A DNA stretch of 64,000 nt, taken from positions 4,426,001-4,490,000 of the forward strand of contig NZ_CP092333.1 of assembly GCF_018595675.2 (NCBI RefSeq). Direction: 5' to 3'. Shown piece after piece: positions 1 to 8,486 of this stretch; the first letter of the stretch is position 1; each line of letters begins with the position of its first letter. The position numbers and the translations under genes were made by a program. The notes under the pieces are model-generated. The model made no database searches, was not told the origin of the DNA, and worked only from the letters and a program-made list of their open reading frames with translations. The stretch comes from Flavihumibacter fluvii. GTDB lineage: Bacteria; Bacteroidota; Bacteroidia; Chitinophagales; Chitinophagaceae.

Positions 1-1059
1 CCTACGGCCCTTCACCTGGAACAGGGCCGCGGCCAATGCCAGAACCGTAACCTCTGCATGCGCGGCTGCCCCTATGGCGGCTATTTCAGTTCTGTTACCG
101 CCACGCTTCCCTGGGCCAAAAAAACGGGTAACCTTACTGTTCGGCCGCATTCCGTTGTCCACTCCATCATCTATGATGAACAAAAAGGCAAGGCCATCGG
201 GGTACGCATCATCGATGCCAACAGCAAACAGGAAATTGAGTATTATTCCCGCATCATATTTGTGAATGCATCTGCCTTAAACTCTAACCTGATCCTCCTG
301 AACTCCACCTCTAAAAGGTTTCAAAATGGACTGGGTAATGATAGCGGTGTTTTAGGCAAATACATCTGTTTCCACAATTACCGCGGCAGCATGTATGGCC
401 GGACCGATGGATTTAAAGACCAATATTATAAGGTCCGGAAACCCGCCGAATGCGTGATCCCTAACTTCCGCAACCTCGGCAAAGAAGATACTGATTTCAT
501 TGGCGGCTATACCATTTTTAGCGGAGCCAGCAGGGAAGGCATTTATGGAGACAGGGCACCCGGGCAAATCGGCGAATCCCTGAAGAATGAATTGTCTGAA
601 CCGGGGGACTGGACCGTGTACATGTACATGCAAGGCGAAACCATTCCAAAGGAATCCAACCATGTCCGCCTGAGTACCGACCAGAAAGACCAGTGGGGCA
701 TACCCCTGCTCATCACCTCAGTCGGCTATGATGATAACGATGAAAAAATGGTGAAGGATTTCCTCGAACAGGGCCAGGCGATGTTAAGCAGTGCCGGCGT
801 GAAAAGTATAGAGACCTATGATACCCACCAGGCACCCGGTCTCGACATTCACGAAATGGGCGGCATCAGGATGGGTAATGATCCAAAGACATCTGTCCTG
901 AATGCATTTAACCAGGTGCACACATGCCCGAATGTTTTTGTCACAGATGGCGCTTGTATGACAAGCACCGGCAACCAGAGTCCGTCAATTCTGTATATGG
1001 CTTTTACCGCAAGGGCAGTGAATCATGCCATCGAAGAAATGAAAAAAGGAAATATATGA
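1..1059 (+). CDS. GMC family oxidoreductase, C-terminal part (5' end outside window)
   Basis: The frame is open from base 1, so the FAD-binding N terminus lies outside the window. The visible part has the cysteine-rich GQCQNRNLCMRGCPYGGY segment found in bacterial gluconate-dehydrogenase-like GMC enzymes. At the C terminus is the substrate domain with HEMGGIRMG (His codon at 850) and GNQSPS (Asn codon at 973), the usual catalytic His/Asn pair of the family. Family members oxidise sugar or alcohol hydroxyls with FAD. The stop overlaps the start of the DoxX gene by four bases (ATGA), so the two are translationally coupled. The family call is firm; the substrate is unknown. Confidence 0.88.
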   Translation, partial: PTALHLEQGRGQCQNRNLCMRGCPYGGYFSSVTATLPWAKKTGNLTVRPHSVVHSIIYDEQKGKAIGVRIIDANSKQEIEYYSRIIFVNASALNSNLILLNSTSKRFQNGLGNDSGVLGKYICFHNYRGSMYGRTDGFKDQYYKVRKPAECVIPNFRNLGKEDTDFIGGYTIFSGASREGIYGDRAPGQIGESLKNELSEPGDWTVYMYMQGETIPKESNHVRLSTDQKDQWGIPLLITSVGYDDNDEKMVKDFLEQGQAMLSSAGVKSIETYDTHQAPGLDIHEMGGIRMGNDPKTSVLNAFNQVHTCPNVFVTDGACMTSTGNQSPSILYMAFTARAVNHAIEEMKKGNI

Positions 1060-1475
1060 GCCAGCACTTTTTTTCACCCCAGAGAAAGATCTGGTTTGAA
1101 CCGGGCATTGCAATGATCCGCATCATAACCGGTTTATTGATGGCCTATCACGGGTTTGAAATATTCGATGGGAATAAGATGCTGGATTATGCCAGGTGGC
1201 TCACCGACCTGCATTTCCCGAATCCGGCACTCATGGCTTACCTCGGCAAGGGCGCAGAATTAATTTCCGGCGTTTGCATCACCCTGGGATTATTTACCCG
1301 CCTTGCAGTGTGGCCAATGATGCTCACCATGCTGGGCATTGCTTTCGGCATGGGGCATGGAAAAATTTACTATGAAGACCAGCACCCTTTTTTATTCGTG
1401 CTGATCGGGTTATTCCTATTTTTTAATGGCCCGGGTAAATATAGCCTGGACCAATACTTCTACGGAAACAGATAA
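1056..1475 (+). CDS. DoxX family membrane protein
   Basis: This is a 139-residue protein with four hydrophobic stretches (about residues 12-32, 48-66, 70-90 and 105-123), the size and layout of DoxX/SURF4-like inner-membrane proteins. The start was placed at 1056 because this ATG overlaps the TGA of the preceding GMC gene, and the longer in-frame extension reads as antisense-like, low-quality sequence. DoxX proteins are often encoded next to oxidoreductases and are thought to take part in quinone-linked electron transfer. The coupling to a GMC enzyme suggests a membrane partner for its electrons, which is inference. Confidence 0.8.
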   Translation: MSQHFFSPQRKIWFEPGIAMIRIITGLLMAYHGFEIFDGNKMLDYARWLTDLHFPNPALMAYLGKGAELISGVCITLGLFTRLAVWPMMLTMLGIAFGMGHGKIYYEDQHPFLFVLIGLFLFFNGPGKYSLDQYFYGNR

Positions 1476-1485
1476 CTTCTTTACA

Positions 1486-3237
1486 ATGATGCCTTTCTTA
1501 AAGCAAACTATCCTGTGTGGGTTTCTTGCCTTTGTTGGTTACACTAACGGCCATGCCCAGCAGAAGACATACTGTAATCCCATTAACCTCGATTATGGGT
1601 ATACGCCCATTCCCAATTTCTCGGAATGGGGCCGGCACCGGGCTACCGCAGACCCGGTGATCGTAATGTATAAGGGTGATTATTACCTGTTCTCCACAAA
1701 CCAATGGGGCTATTGGTGGAGCAGCGATATGCTCAACTGGAATTTTGTATCGCGCCGCTTCCTGAAGCCTTACCATAAAGTGTATGATGAACTTTGTGCA
1801 CCTGCCGTTTGGGTCATGGGTGATACCCTGCTTGTTTTCGGATCAACCTATACCCGCGATTTTCCCATCTGGATGAGCACCAATCCAAAAGGCAATGAAT
1901 GGTCTGAAGCACTCGATTCACTCGACATCGGGGGCTGGGATCCTGCATTTTTCCTGGACGACGATGGCAGGCTTTACATGTATAATGGCAGCAGTAATGT
2001 CTATCCCCTGTACGGCGTGGAAATGAACCGGAAGACTTTCCAGCCCATCGGTACACGGAAGGAAATGTATTTCCTGCAAAGCTGGCGGTATGGCTGGCAA
2101 CGCTTTGGTGAGTATATGGATAACACTTTCCTTGACCCTTTTATCGAAGGCGCCTGGATGACAAAGCATAATGGAAAATATTATTTGCAATACGGTGCAC
2201 CCGGAACAGAAATGAGTGGTTATGCTGATGGCGTGGTAGTAGGCGATTCGCCCCTGGGTCCCTTTACGCCGCAATCGGATCCCCTGAGTTTCAAGCCAGG
2301 CGGGTTTGCACGCGGGGCCGGCCATGGTGCCACCTTCCAGGATAAATGGAACAATTACTGGCATGTTTCCACTATGAATGTAACCGTGAAAAACACTTTT
2401 GAAAGGAGGAACGGTATCTGGCCCGCCGGTTTTGACAAGGATGGCATCATGTATTGTAATACTGTTTTCGGCGATTACCCGCATTACCTGCCAGATGGTG
2501 AAACTGATCACCTTAAATCAAGGTTTACCGGCTGGATGCTGCTGAATTACAAAAAACCCGTACAAGTCTCTTCCACACTTGGCGGATATGCTGCCAACAA
2601 CGCAGTGGATGAAAGTATTAAAACCTATTGGAGTGCTGCCACTGCTAATGCGGGTGAATGGATACAAACCGATCTTGGTGGACTTTCAAGTGTGCACGCA
2701 GTTCAAATCAATTATGCAGACCAGGATGCTGAATTCCTGGGCAAGCAGGTGGGCATCTTCCACCAGTATAAACTCTGGTATTCCGCTGACGGCAAAAAAT
2801 GGCAATTGCTGGCGGATAAATCTGCCAATAAAAAAGATGTGCCACATGATTATATAGAACTGGAAAAGCCGGTACAGGCCCGCTTTTTGAAACTGGAGAA
2901 TATCCATATGCCCACCGGGAAATTTGCCATCAGCGGATTCCGTGTCTTTGGAAAAGGCAATGGTGCATTACCCCATCCTGTTAAGGAATTTATGGTATTA
3001 AGGACAGAGAAGGACAAACGCAGCGCCCTGGTCAAATGGAGCCCCGTGGATAATGCGTATGCCTATAATATATTCTTTGGTACAGCCCCTGATAAATTAT
3101 ACAATTGTTTCATGGTGCATGATGCCAATGAATATTATTTTAAAGCAATGGATAAAGAGAAGGCCTATTATTTCACCATCCAGGCAATCAACGAAAATGG
3201 CGTCTCTGCAAATTATAAACAGGTAAAAGCAGAATAA
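1486..3237 (+). CDS. Secreted glycoside hydrolase family 43-like protein with F5/8 type C and Fn3-like domains
   Basis: The 583-residue product begins with a signal peptide (about residues 1-24, ending GHAQQ). Residues about 50-340 resemble a five-bladed GH43 propeller: D56 in TADPVIV, D152 in GGWDPAFF and E221 in FIEGAW are at the places expected for the base, pKa-modulating Asp and acid. A discoidin (F5/8 type C) carbohydrate-binding domain follows (about 360-490), then a fibronectin-III-like module to the end. GH43 enzymes act on arabinan, xylan or galactan. The start is the first ATG of an ATGATG pair ten bases after the DoxX stop, so the gene probably belongs to the same operon. Confidence 0.82.
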   Translation: MMPFLKQTILCGFLAFVGYTNGHAQQKTYCNPINLDYGYTPIPNFSEWGRHRATADPVIVMYKGDYYLFSTNQWGYWWSSDMLNWNFVSRRFLKPYHKVYDELCAPAVWVMGDTLLVFGSTYTRDFPIWMSTNPKGNEWSEALDSLDIGGWDPAFFLDDDGRLYMYNGSSNVYPLYGVEMNRKTFQPIGTRKEMYFLQSWRYGWQRFGEYMDNTFLDPFIEGAWMTKHNGKYYLQYGAPGTEMSGYADGVVVGDSPLGPFTPQSDPLSFKPGGFARGAGHGATFQDKWNNYWHVSTMNVTVKNTFERRNGIWPAGFDKDGIMYCNTVFGDYPHYLPDGETDHLKSRFTGWMLLNYKKPVQVSSTLGGYAANNAVDESIKTYWSAATANAGEWIQTDLGGLSSVHAVQINYADQDAEFLGKQVGIFHQYKLWYSADGKKWQLLADKSANKKDVPHDYIELEKPVQARFLKLENIHMPTGKFAISGFRVFGKGNGALPHPVKEFMVLRTEKDKRSALVKWSPVDNAYAYNIFFGTAPDKLYNCFMVHDANEYYFKAMDKEKAYYFTIQAINENGVSANYKQVKAE

Positions 3238-3894
3238 TTGAAAAAGATACGGGTACTGTTCGCGTTGTTGTTCATCAGTTTGCTGACGAATGCACAGCAG
3301 CTTCCTTTTTTTGCCGATATCCAGCAATTTAAGGAACTCGATAAACTCCAGCCGCCGCCAAAGAAAGCCATTCTTTTTGTGGGCAGTTCCTCTTTTACCA
3401 TGTGGAAGGATGTTGCAGATTATTTCCCGGGTTATACCCTCATCAACCGTGGGTTTGGCGGCTCTTCCCTGCCGGACCTGTTGCGTTATGAACAGGATAT
3501 CATTTTTCCTTACCAGCCAAAACAGGTCGTGATTTATTGCGGTGAAAATGATTTTGCTGCTTCTGATACAGTTTCAACAGAGGTAGTGGTTACGAGATTC
3601 ACCCGTTTATTTACCGATATCCGCCAACAATTACCTGGTGCATCAATTGCATTTGTATCCATTAAGCCCAGTCCGAGCCGGCGGCACCTCCAGGCAAAGA
3701 TCATCGCCGCCAATGCGCGTATCCAATCGTTTTTGGCGATGCAGCGAAATGCCGTGTTTATCAATATTTACGATAAGATGCTGGAGCCCGATGGCCGGAT
3801 GATGGGCGCGTTATTTTTATCCGATAGCCTGCACATGAATGCCAAAGGTTATGCCATCTGGCAGAAAGCCATCCAGCCGCATTTGCTGCACTGA
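3238..3894 (+). CDS. Secreted SGNH/GDSL-type hydrolase
   Basis: The product has 218 residues. The start is TTG, directly abutting the TAA of the GH43 gene (TAATTG); it is chosen because it gives a clean signal peptide (MKKIRVLFALLF...NAQQ) and no ATG fits. SGNH blocks are visible: VGSSSF near residue 50 (nucleophile Ser), NRGFGGSS (block II Gly), GENDF (block III Asn) and DSLHMN near the C terminus (catalytic Asp/His). Family members are esterases or acetylhydrolases. Co-transcription with GH43 fits removal of acyl groups from a glycan, but the substrate is inferred. Confidence 0.84.
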   Translation: MKKIRVLFALLFISLLTNAQQLPFFADIQQFKELDKLQPPPKKAILFVGSSSFTMWKDVADYFPGYTLINRGFGGSSLPDLLRYEQDIIFPYQPKQVVIYCGENDFAASDTVSTEVVVTRFTRLFTDIRQQLPGASIAFVSIKPSPSRRHLQAKIIAANARIQSFLAMQRNAVFINIYDKMLEPDGRMMGALFLSDSLHMNAKGYAIWQKAIQPHLLH

Positions 3895-3896
3895 TC

Positions 3897-5141
3897 CTAT
3901 TCCCTGGCCATTGCTTCAATGGTACCCATGATGATCTCGCCGGTCATGGGTCCAATACTCATTGAACACAAATATTCGCTGTGCGGAATCTTTGCCGCAG
4001 GGTTAAAAAATTCCGGTTTAAGAATATAACCGAGGGCATCCATGCTAAGTCCTAAAACGAATTTGGGCCCATCTGTTTTCAAGAATAATTTAGTGGCGAG
4101 GCCCATGGCCGGGACTGTTTCGCCCGGATGAGTGGCAAACCTGGCTTCACCAATATTGAATAAGGCAATTTCCGTAACCACTGAATCAGTAATTTTTCGT
4201 TGTATCACATTGCTCTCTGATAATTTCCTGAATCCCGGGTTAGCTACCGGTAAACTCACCAGGCGATGCTTAAAGCCAAGGGTCCTTGTTTCCATCGATT
4301 GTGGGTTTTTGAGGGCAGCTAAAACTGCATTAGCCAGGCCATATCCCCTCTCATAAGCGGCAGTCATTGTTTTAGGCACGTGTTCGGGTTGAACCCATCC
4401 ACCAATAGCTCCCTGAAGGAACATATTGGTGCCACCCAGTCTTTTGTCCAGTGATTCATAAAAGCCGGCCACATAGTCAGCACTGACTTCACCCGAACTG
4501 CCATCTAATATGGTTGGATGGCAGGCAAAATTGGTGAGTGTCACAATGTTTTTCCCCACCCTGTTGGTGAATTGTAATATCGTTACCGAGCGATCCACCT
4601 CCGCCGGTTGCGAAATATTTTCCACCCAGCCCTGTCCATGCACCGTATTGGCATATAGCGCCCAGGCACTTTTTCGGTTTTTGTAGGCTTTTACAATTTG
4701 CGCCGCCGCAGTGGTTACGAATTCCCGCAGGTATAGGCTATCCACACCCGAATGCATCGGGTCCGGCCCCCAGATTCCAACAACATCCGGACCGGAATGG
4801 GTATGTGTTGATGACATGATGATATGCTCTACGGGAAACCCTGGAAGCGTTTTGCCAACAAGCTCGCGCACCTGCTGCAATTGCGGGTAAAGCATGCCGA
4901 TACAATCGACAGTGAAAATGGCAATACTCGTCGTTGCACTACTGATCACCACTGCTTTCACAAACAGGTTATCGTGTACCCTCGTAAACTTCCTGTTCTG
5001 GTCACCACCGGCAATATATGCGCCTGGTTTTGGTGAAATGGTGGCTGATGATGCGCCGACCAAAAATGGCTCTCCGTTTTGCGCTACAAGGTTGCTTAGG
5101 TAGAATACAGCGAGCCCTGCTAAGAAAATTGTTTTTTTCAT
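3897..5141 (-). CDS. Neutral/alkaline ceramidase-like secreted protein
   Basis: The 414-residue protein has a signal peptide (about 1-20) followed by the neutral-ceramidase N-terminal fold: the metal-binding HTHSGPD segment, FACHPT and a late TETVP-type region (HPGETVPAM). In true neutral ceramidases the nucleophile Ser lies in a GDVSPN segment; here that position reads FLQGAIGGWVQP, without the Ser. The C-terminal immunoglobulin-like domain of long ceramidases is also absent. It may hydrolyse another amide or ester, or be a divergent member. It is convergent with the SGNH gene, two bases apart. Confidence 0.78.
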   Translation of the reverse strand: MKKTIFLAGLAVFYLSNLVAQNGEPFLVGASSATISPKPGAYIAGGDQNRKFTRVHDNLFVKAVVISSATTSIAIFTVDCIGMLYPQLQQVRELVGKTLPGFPVEHIIMSSTHTHSGPDVVGIWGPDPMHSGVDSLYLREFVTTAAAQIVKAYKNRKSAWALYANTVHGQGWVENISQPAEVDRSVTILQFTNRVGKNIVTLTNFACHPTILDGSSGEVSADYVAGFYESLDKRLGGTNMFLQGAIGGWVQPEHVPKTMTAAYERGYGLANAVLAALKNPQSMETRTLGFKHRLVSLPVANPGFRKLSESNVIQRKITDSVVTEIALFNIGEARFATHPGETVPAMGLATKLFLKTDGPKFVLGLSMDALGYILKPEFFNPAAKIPHSEYLCSMSIGPMTGEIIMGTIEAMARE

Positions 5142-5301
5142 GTTAACGGGGTTTCATGATCAAATGTACTTGAATCCCGGTCAGGTTGTAAGGTTATACC
5201 CTTATTGGTATTGCTGCTTTAAATGGTACAGCAGAATTGTTGGATTTGTCTGAACTTGCCGGCGATTTAATTTTTTAAGGACAACAAATAAATTAACAGG
5301 C

Positions 5302-6555
5302 ATGATCAGGGATTTGAGAAGAGTAGTCATCACCGGAATAGGGGCAATCACCCCGTTGGGAAATACCATTGATGAATTCTGGAAAAATATTGTTGCCGGT
5401 AAACCTGGCGTTGGCCCTATAACCCGTTTCGATACCACCAACTTTAAGACAAAAATTGCCGCTGAAGTAAAAGGCTTTTCTCCGGCTGGCTATTTTGAAA
5501 AGAATGAAGCCCGGAAATATGACCTGTTCACCCAATATGCCGTGGCTGCTGCCGATGAAGCCATTATACATGCCGGGTTAAATTTTGAACAGCTCAATAA
5601 AAACAAGATCGGTGTGATCTGGGGCTCAGGTAATGGCGGCATACAAACCTTCCAGGATCAACTGGAAGACTTTTTTATCAACAATAAACAGCCAAGGTTC
5701 AATCCTTATTTTATCCCCAAGATCATTGCCGATATTCCATCAGGCGTAATATCAATCCGGCATGGATTAAGGGGACTTAATTTTTCCACCATATCTGCCT
5801 GCGCTTCTTCGAATACGGCCATCATAGATGCCTTCAACTATATTCGGTTAGGCAAGGCCGATATCATCATTACCGGCGGGTCAGAAGCTGCCATCAACGA
5901 AACCGGCATCGGCGGTTTTAATGCTGCAAAGGCATTGTCTACAAATAATGCCCATCCGGAAACCGCATCACGGCCTTTTGATATTCACCGGGATGGATTT
6001 GTAATGGGTGAGGGTGCCGGCGCACTTATCCTGGAGAGCCTGGATAGTGCACTGCGAAGAGGCGCAACAATTATTGCTGAAGTTGCGGGCGCTGGTATGG
6101 CTGCGGACGCTTATCATTTAACGGGTACTCATCCTGAAGGCGAAGGCGCCTACCTGGGCATGATCGACGCCCTGGAAGATGCTGAAATCCCTGCCTCCCA
6201 AATCGATTATGTTAATGCACATGCCACGTCCACCAGTATTGGTGATGAAAGTGAATTAAAAGCCATGTACAGGGTATTTGGCGATCGGAAAGATTTGCAT
6301 GTCAGCGCCACCAAATCAATGACCGGCCACTTGCTGGGTGCTGCCGGCGCCATTGAGGCCATCATAAGCGTGAAAGCTATCCAGGATAACATAGTGCCAC
6401 CAACTATCAATACCACTGATGTTGATAATGATTGGAGTAATATTTTTAATTTAACGCTTGGTGCCGCCTGGCAAAAAACGATTGATTATGCCATGAGCAA
6501 TACATTTGGTTTTGGCGGGCATATTGCTACGGTTATCTTTAAGAAATTCAGGTAG
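5302..6555 (+). CDS. fabF: Beta-ketoacyl-ACP synthase II
   Basis: The 417-residue thiolase-fold enzyme performs the Claisen condensation of malonyl-ACP with acyl-ACP in fatty-acid elongation. The catalytic triad is complete: C167 in SACASS, H307 in VNAHATST and H343 in MTGHLLGAAG, at the same spacing as E. coli FabF. The C-terminal glycine-rich FGFGGH is intact and length is normal. It stands alone here with no acpP or fabG neighbour, so it may be a second FabF copy or a specialised ketosynthase rather than the main one. A weak promoter (TTTG at 5245, TAATTTTT at 5268) precedes it. Confidence 0.9.
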   Translation: MIRDLRRVVITGIGAITPLGNTIDEFWKNIVAGKPGVGPITRFDTTNFKTKIAAEVKGFSPAGYFEKNEARKYDLFTQYAVAAADEAIIHAGLNFEQLNKNKIGVIWGSGNGGIQTFQDQLEDFFINNKQPRFNPYFIPKIIADIPSGVISIRHGLRGLNFSTISACASSNTAIIDAFNYIRLGKADIIITGGSEAAINETGIGGFNAAKALSTNNAHPETASRPFDIHRDGFVMGEGAGALILESLDSALRRGATIIAEVAGAGMAADAYHLTGTHPEGEGAYLGMIDALEDAEIPASQIDYVNAHATSTSIGDESELKAMYRVFGDRKDLHVSATKSMTGHLLGAAGAIEAIISVKAIQDNIVPPTINTTDVDNDWSNIFNLTLGAAWQKTIDYAMSNTFGFGGHIATVIFKKFR

Positions 6556-6608
6556 AAGCAATTGATTAACTTCAACAGACCAATTTTTCACCGGTTTATT
6601 TTGCCATT

Positions 6609-7400
6609 ATGAAACCCAAAAAACGATTTTCTGTCATTTCAATAGTCCTTTTTGTTTTTATCTGCTCTTTCTCTAACCACGGTCCCGATAAAGGGGGTTG
6701 GGTGGAACTGTTTAATGGCAAGGACATCAAGGACTGGATGGTAAAGATCAACCACCATGAAGTGGGTGATAATTACGCCAATACTTTCCGTGTGGAAGAC
6801 GGTATCATTAAAGTCCGGTACGACCAATACAAGGAGTTTAATGACCGGTTCGGGCATCTTTATTACAAGACACCCTATTCCCATTACCATTTGCTGGTGG
6901 AATACCGGATCACGGGCGAGTTTTTCAAATCTGCACCCGAATATGCCATGCGGAACAGTGGGGTGATGGTGCATTCCCAGGACCCGCGCACGATGCTGAA
7001 AGACCAGGATTGGCCGATATCTGTTGAAATGCAATTTCTGGCCGGCCTTGATGATGGCCTCCCCAGGCCAACCGGTAATATGTGTTCTCCGGGAACAGAT
7101 GTGGTATACAAAGGCCGTATTGATCCGCGCCATTGTATTGAATCCAGTTCTAAAACCTATAAACTCGATGAATGGGTCACTGCAGAAGCCATTGTGCTGG
7201 GTGATTCGCTCATTACCCATATTGTTAACGGCGATACGGTATTGCAATATTCCCATCCGCAGGTAGGCGGAGGTGTGGTACATAATTATGATCCCGCCCA
7301 AAAGAAAGACGGCAGGCTCCTTAAAAGTGGCTTTATTGCCCTGCAGGCCGAAGGCCAACCGGTCGATTTCAGGCGGGTGGCGATTAAACTGCTGGAGTAG
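6609..7400 (+). CDS. Secreted DUF1080 (3-keto-disaccharide hydrolase-like) protein
   Basis: The 263-residue protein has an N-terminal hydrophobic signal segment and then the DUF1080 jelly-roll, a laminin-G/concanavalin-like fold: WVELFNGKDIKDWM at the start, a central HLLVEYRI strand, MRNSGVMVHSQD, and a C-terminal GFIALQAEGQPVDFRRV strand typical of the family. DUF1080 domains occur in secreted sugar-acting proteins of Bacteroidota and Planctomycetota; some members hydrolyse 3-keto-glycosides. With a GMC oxidoreductase nearby in the window, a 3-keto-sugar route is conceivable but not shown. Confidence 0.82.
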   Translation: MKPKKRFSVISIVLFVFICSFSNHGPDKGGWVELFNGKDIKDWMVKINHHEVGDNYANTFRVEDGIIKVRYDQYKEFNDRFGHLYYKTPYSHYHLLVEYRITGEFFKSAPEYAMRNSGVMVHSQDPRTMLKDQDWPISVEMQFLAGLDDGLPRPTGNMCSPGTDVVYKGRIDPRHCIESSSKTYKLDEWVTAEAIVLGDSLITHIVNGDTVLQYSHPQVGGGVVHNYDPAQKKDGRLLKSGFIALQAEGQPVDFRRVAIKLLE

Positions 7401-7404
7401 AGAG

Positions 7405-7446
7405 CCCCGTTCCCCGTTCCCCGTTCCCCGTTCACTGTTCACCTTT
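7405..7446 (+). repeat. 7-bp tandem repeat array between the DUF1080 and HAD genes
   Basis: Four exact CCCCGTT units (7405-7432) are followed by CACTGTT and CACCTTT variants. The array starts four bases after the DUF1080 stop codon and ends next to a TATTTTCG box that lies five bases before the HAD start codon. It belongs to the dispersed 7-bp family seen at other gene joints in this window. Confidence 0.85.
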
Positions 7447-7461
7447 CCCTATTTTCGCACC

Positions 7462-8076
7462 ATGCAACCAATCAAAAATATCCTGCTCGACCTGGGTGGC
7501 GTGCTGCTTAACCTGAGTTTTGCAAAAACAGAGCAAGCCTTTGCCCAGCTGGGTCTCAAAGATTTCAGCCAGCATTTCACCCTTTCCAGTTATACCCCGC
7601 TTTTCGAGGAATTTGAAATCGGGGCAGTAAGCAAAACTGATTTTTTGACCCATTTCAAAAAGCAGACTGGTTCAACTGCCGAAGACCATGCCATCATTGC
7701 TGCCTGGAACAATATGCTGCTTGATTTCCCCCGGGAACGCATAAACTGGCTCGATAAACTTTCCGACCGTTACCGCGTATTCCTTTACAGCAATACCAAC
7801 GCTTTTCATTACGATGCCTTCCAGGACAGTTTCTCGAAGGAATATCCCGGGAAGGGATTTGATGATTATTTTGAGAAAGCCTATTATTCGCACCTGCTGG
7901 GCAAAAGGAAACCCCATCCGGAGTCCTTTACCTACCTCATGGCAGATGCAGGCCTGGATGCGGGCGAAACCCTTTTTGTAGACGATACTTTTCCTAATAT
8001 TGAAGGGGCACAGCAAGCCGGGTTACAAACGGTCCACCTTTCAAACGGGAAAACCGTCCTGGAACTGGACCTTTAA
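7462..8076 (+). CDS. HAD family hydrolase (YihX-like subclass IA phosphatase)
   Basis: The 204-residue protein has HAD motif I as LLDLGGVL (nucleophile D10; the second Asp of the usual DxD is Gly, as in YihX-type DLGNV enzymes), motif II YSNTNA, a conserved Lys in LGKRKPHPESF and motif III/IV FVDDTFPNIEGA. A helical cap lies between motifs I and II. These enzymes dephosphorylate small sugar phosphates such as glucose-1-phosphate. The start at 7462 lies five bases after a TATTTTCG box; the upstream in-frame extension translates DUF1080 antisense frame and repeats and was rejected. Confidence 0.85.
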   Translation: MQPIKNILLDLGGVLLNLSFAKTEQAFAQLGLKDFSQHFTLSSYTPLFEEFEIGAVSKTDFLTHFKKQTGSTAEDHAIIAAWNNMLLDFPRERINWLDKLSDRYRVFLYSNTNAFHYDAFQDSFSKEYPGKGFDDYFEKAYYSHLLGKRKPHPESFTYLMADAGLDAGETLFVDDTFPNIEGAQQAGLQTVHLSNGKTVLELDL

Positions 8077-8096
8077 AATATGGCGGGAAAGGGTAC

Positions 8097-8339
8097 TTAT
8101 TCCACTTCCTCAAAATCAATATAATCCTTGCTGATTTTTTTGGCGGCCGGACGGGAAACTGGTTCCTGTTGTGCCTGGGCATACCCTTGCTGGGCACGCA
8201 TTTGGGCTTCCATCTGATCCTGTGCGGCTTTGAACTGCTGGCGCACGCTTTTGGTGGCCCTGGCAACAGGTATGACAAAGCCAAAAATAAAGCGGTATGC
8301 GATGTACGCCAATAACAGTAATAATACAGTTTTTAACAT
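8097..8339 (-). CDS. Small membrane-anchored protein (DUF4834-like)
   Basis: This 80-residue protein begins MLKTVLLLLLAYIAYRFIFGF, a single N-terminal membrane helix, followed by a basic and Gln/Ala-rich coiled segment and an acidic end (KDYIDFEEVE). Bacteroidota carry conserved small proteins of this layout; the DUF4834 assignment is from memory of the pattern. ATG at 8339 was preferred to the upstream ATG at 8357 because a TACCTTTG promoter box (8354 to 8347 on this strand) lies only seven bases before it, which leaves no room for the longer start. Function unknown. Confidence 0.68.
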   Translation of the reverse strand: MLKTVLLLLLAYIAYRFIFGFVIPVARATKSVRQQFKAAQDQMEAQMRAQQGYAQAQQEPVSRPAAKKISKDYIDFEEVE

Positions 8340-8346
8340 AGCGTAA

Positions 8347-8354
8347 CAAAGGTA
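8347..8354 (-). promoter_or_regulatory. Bacteroidota -7 promoter box TACCTTTG
   Basis: Exact match to TAnnTTTG, seven bases upstream of the start codon at 8339. With transcription expected to begin about four to seven bases after the box, the message would be leaderless or nearly so. No clear -33 TTTG was seen. Confidence 0.6.
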
Positions 8355-8399
8355 CATGCAATCCGGAAAATGGATTTGTTAATCTTAAACAACCGGTAA

Positions 8400-8432
8400 T
8401 TTGGACGGTATAGGGCAATTCCCTTACATTTG
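8400..8432 (+). promoter_or_regulatory. Canonical Bacteroidota promoter of the rimP-nusA-infB operon
   Basis: TTTG at 8400-8403 and TACATTTG at 8425-8432 are separated by 21 bases, matching both elements of the primary sigma factor consensus (-33 TTTG, -7 TAnnTTTG). Transcription should start near 8437-8440, just before a perfect hairpin and about 48 bases before the rimP start. Confidence 0.75.
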
Positions 8433-8452
8433 CAGTAGTTAATGAATCAAGA

Positions 8453-8476
8453 GAAGGGAACGGAAGCGTTCCCTTC
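8453..8476 (+). promoter_or_regulatory. Perfect hairpin in the rimP leader
   Basis: GAAGGGAACG (8453-8462), loop GAAG, then CGTTCCCTTC (8467-8476) form a perfect 10-bp stem inside the short predicted leader, followed by the pyrimidine-rich TGCTATTTT just before the start codon. It could act as an attenuator, a binding site for a ribosome-assembly protein, or an mRNA-stabilising 5' hairpin. Confidence 0.7.
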
Positions 8477-8486
8477 TGCTATTTTA

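Noticed and set aside
924-1055. N-terminal extension of the DoxX gene inside the GMC gene
   Set aside because: The added residues are an out-of-frame reading of the GMC gene; the ATG at 1056 gives a normal DoxX length.
6639-7442. Long minus-strand frame opposite the DUF1080 gene
   Set aside because: It is the antisense shadow of a clear family member, has no domain pattern and runs through the 7-bp repeat.
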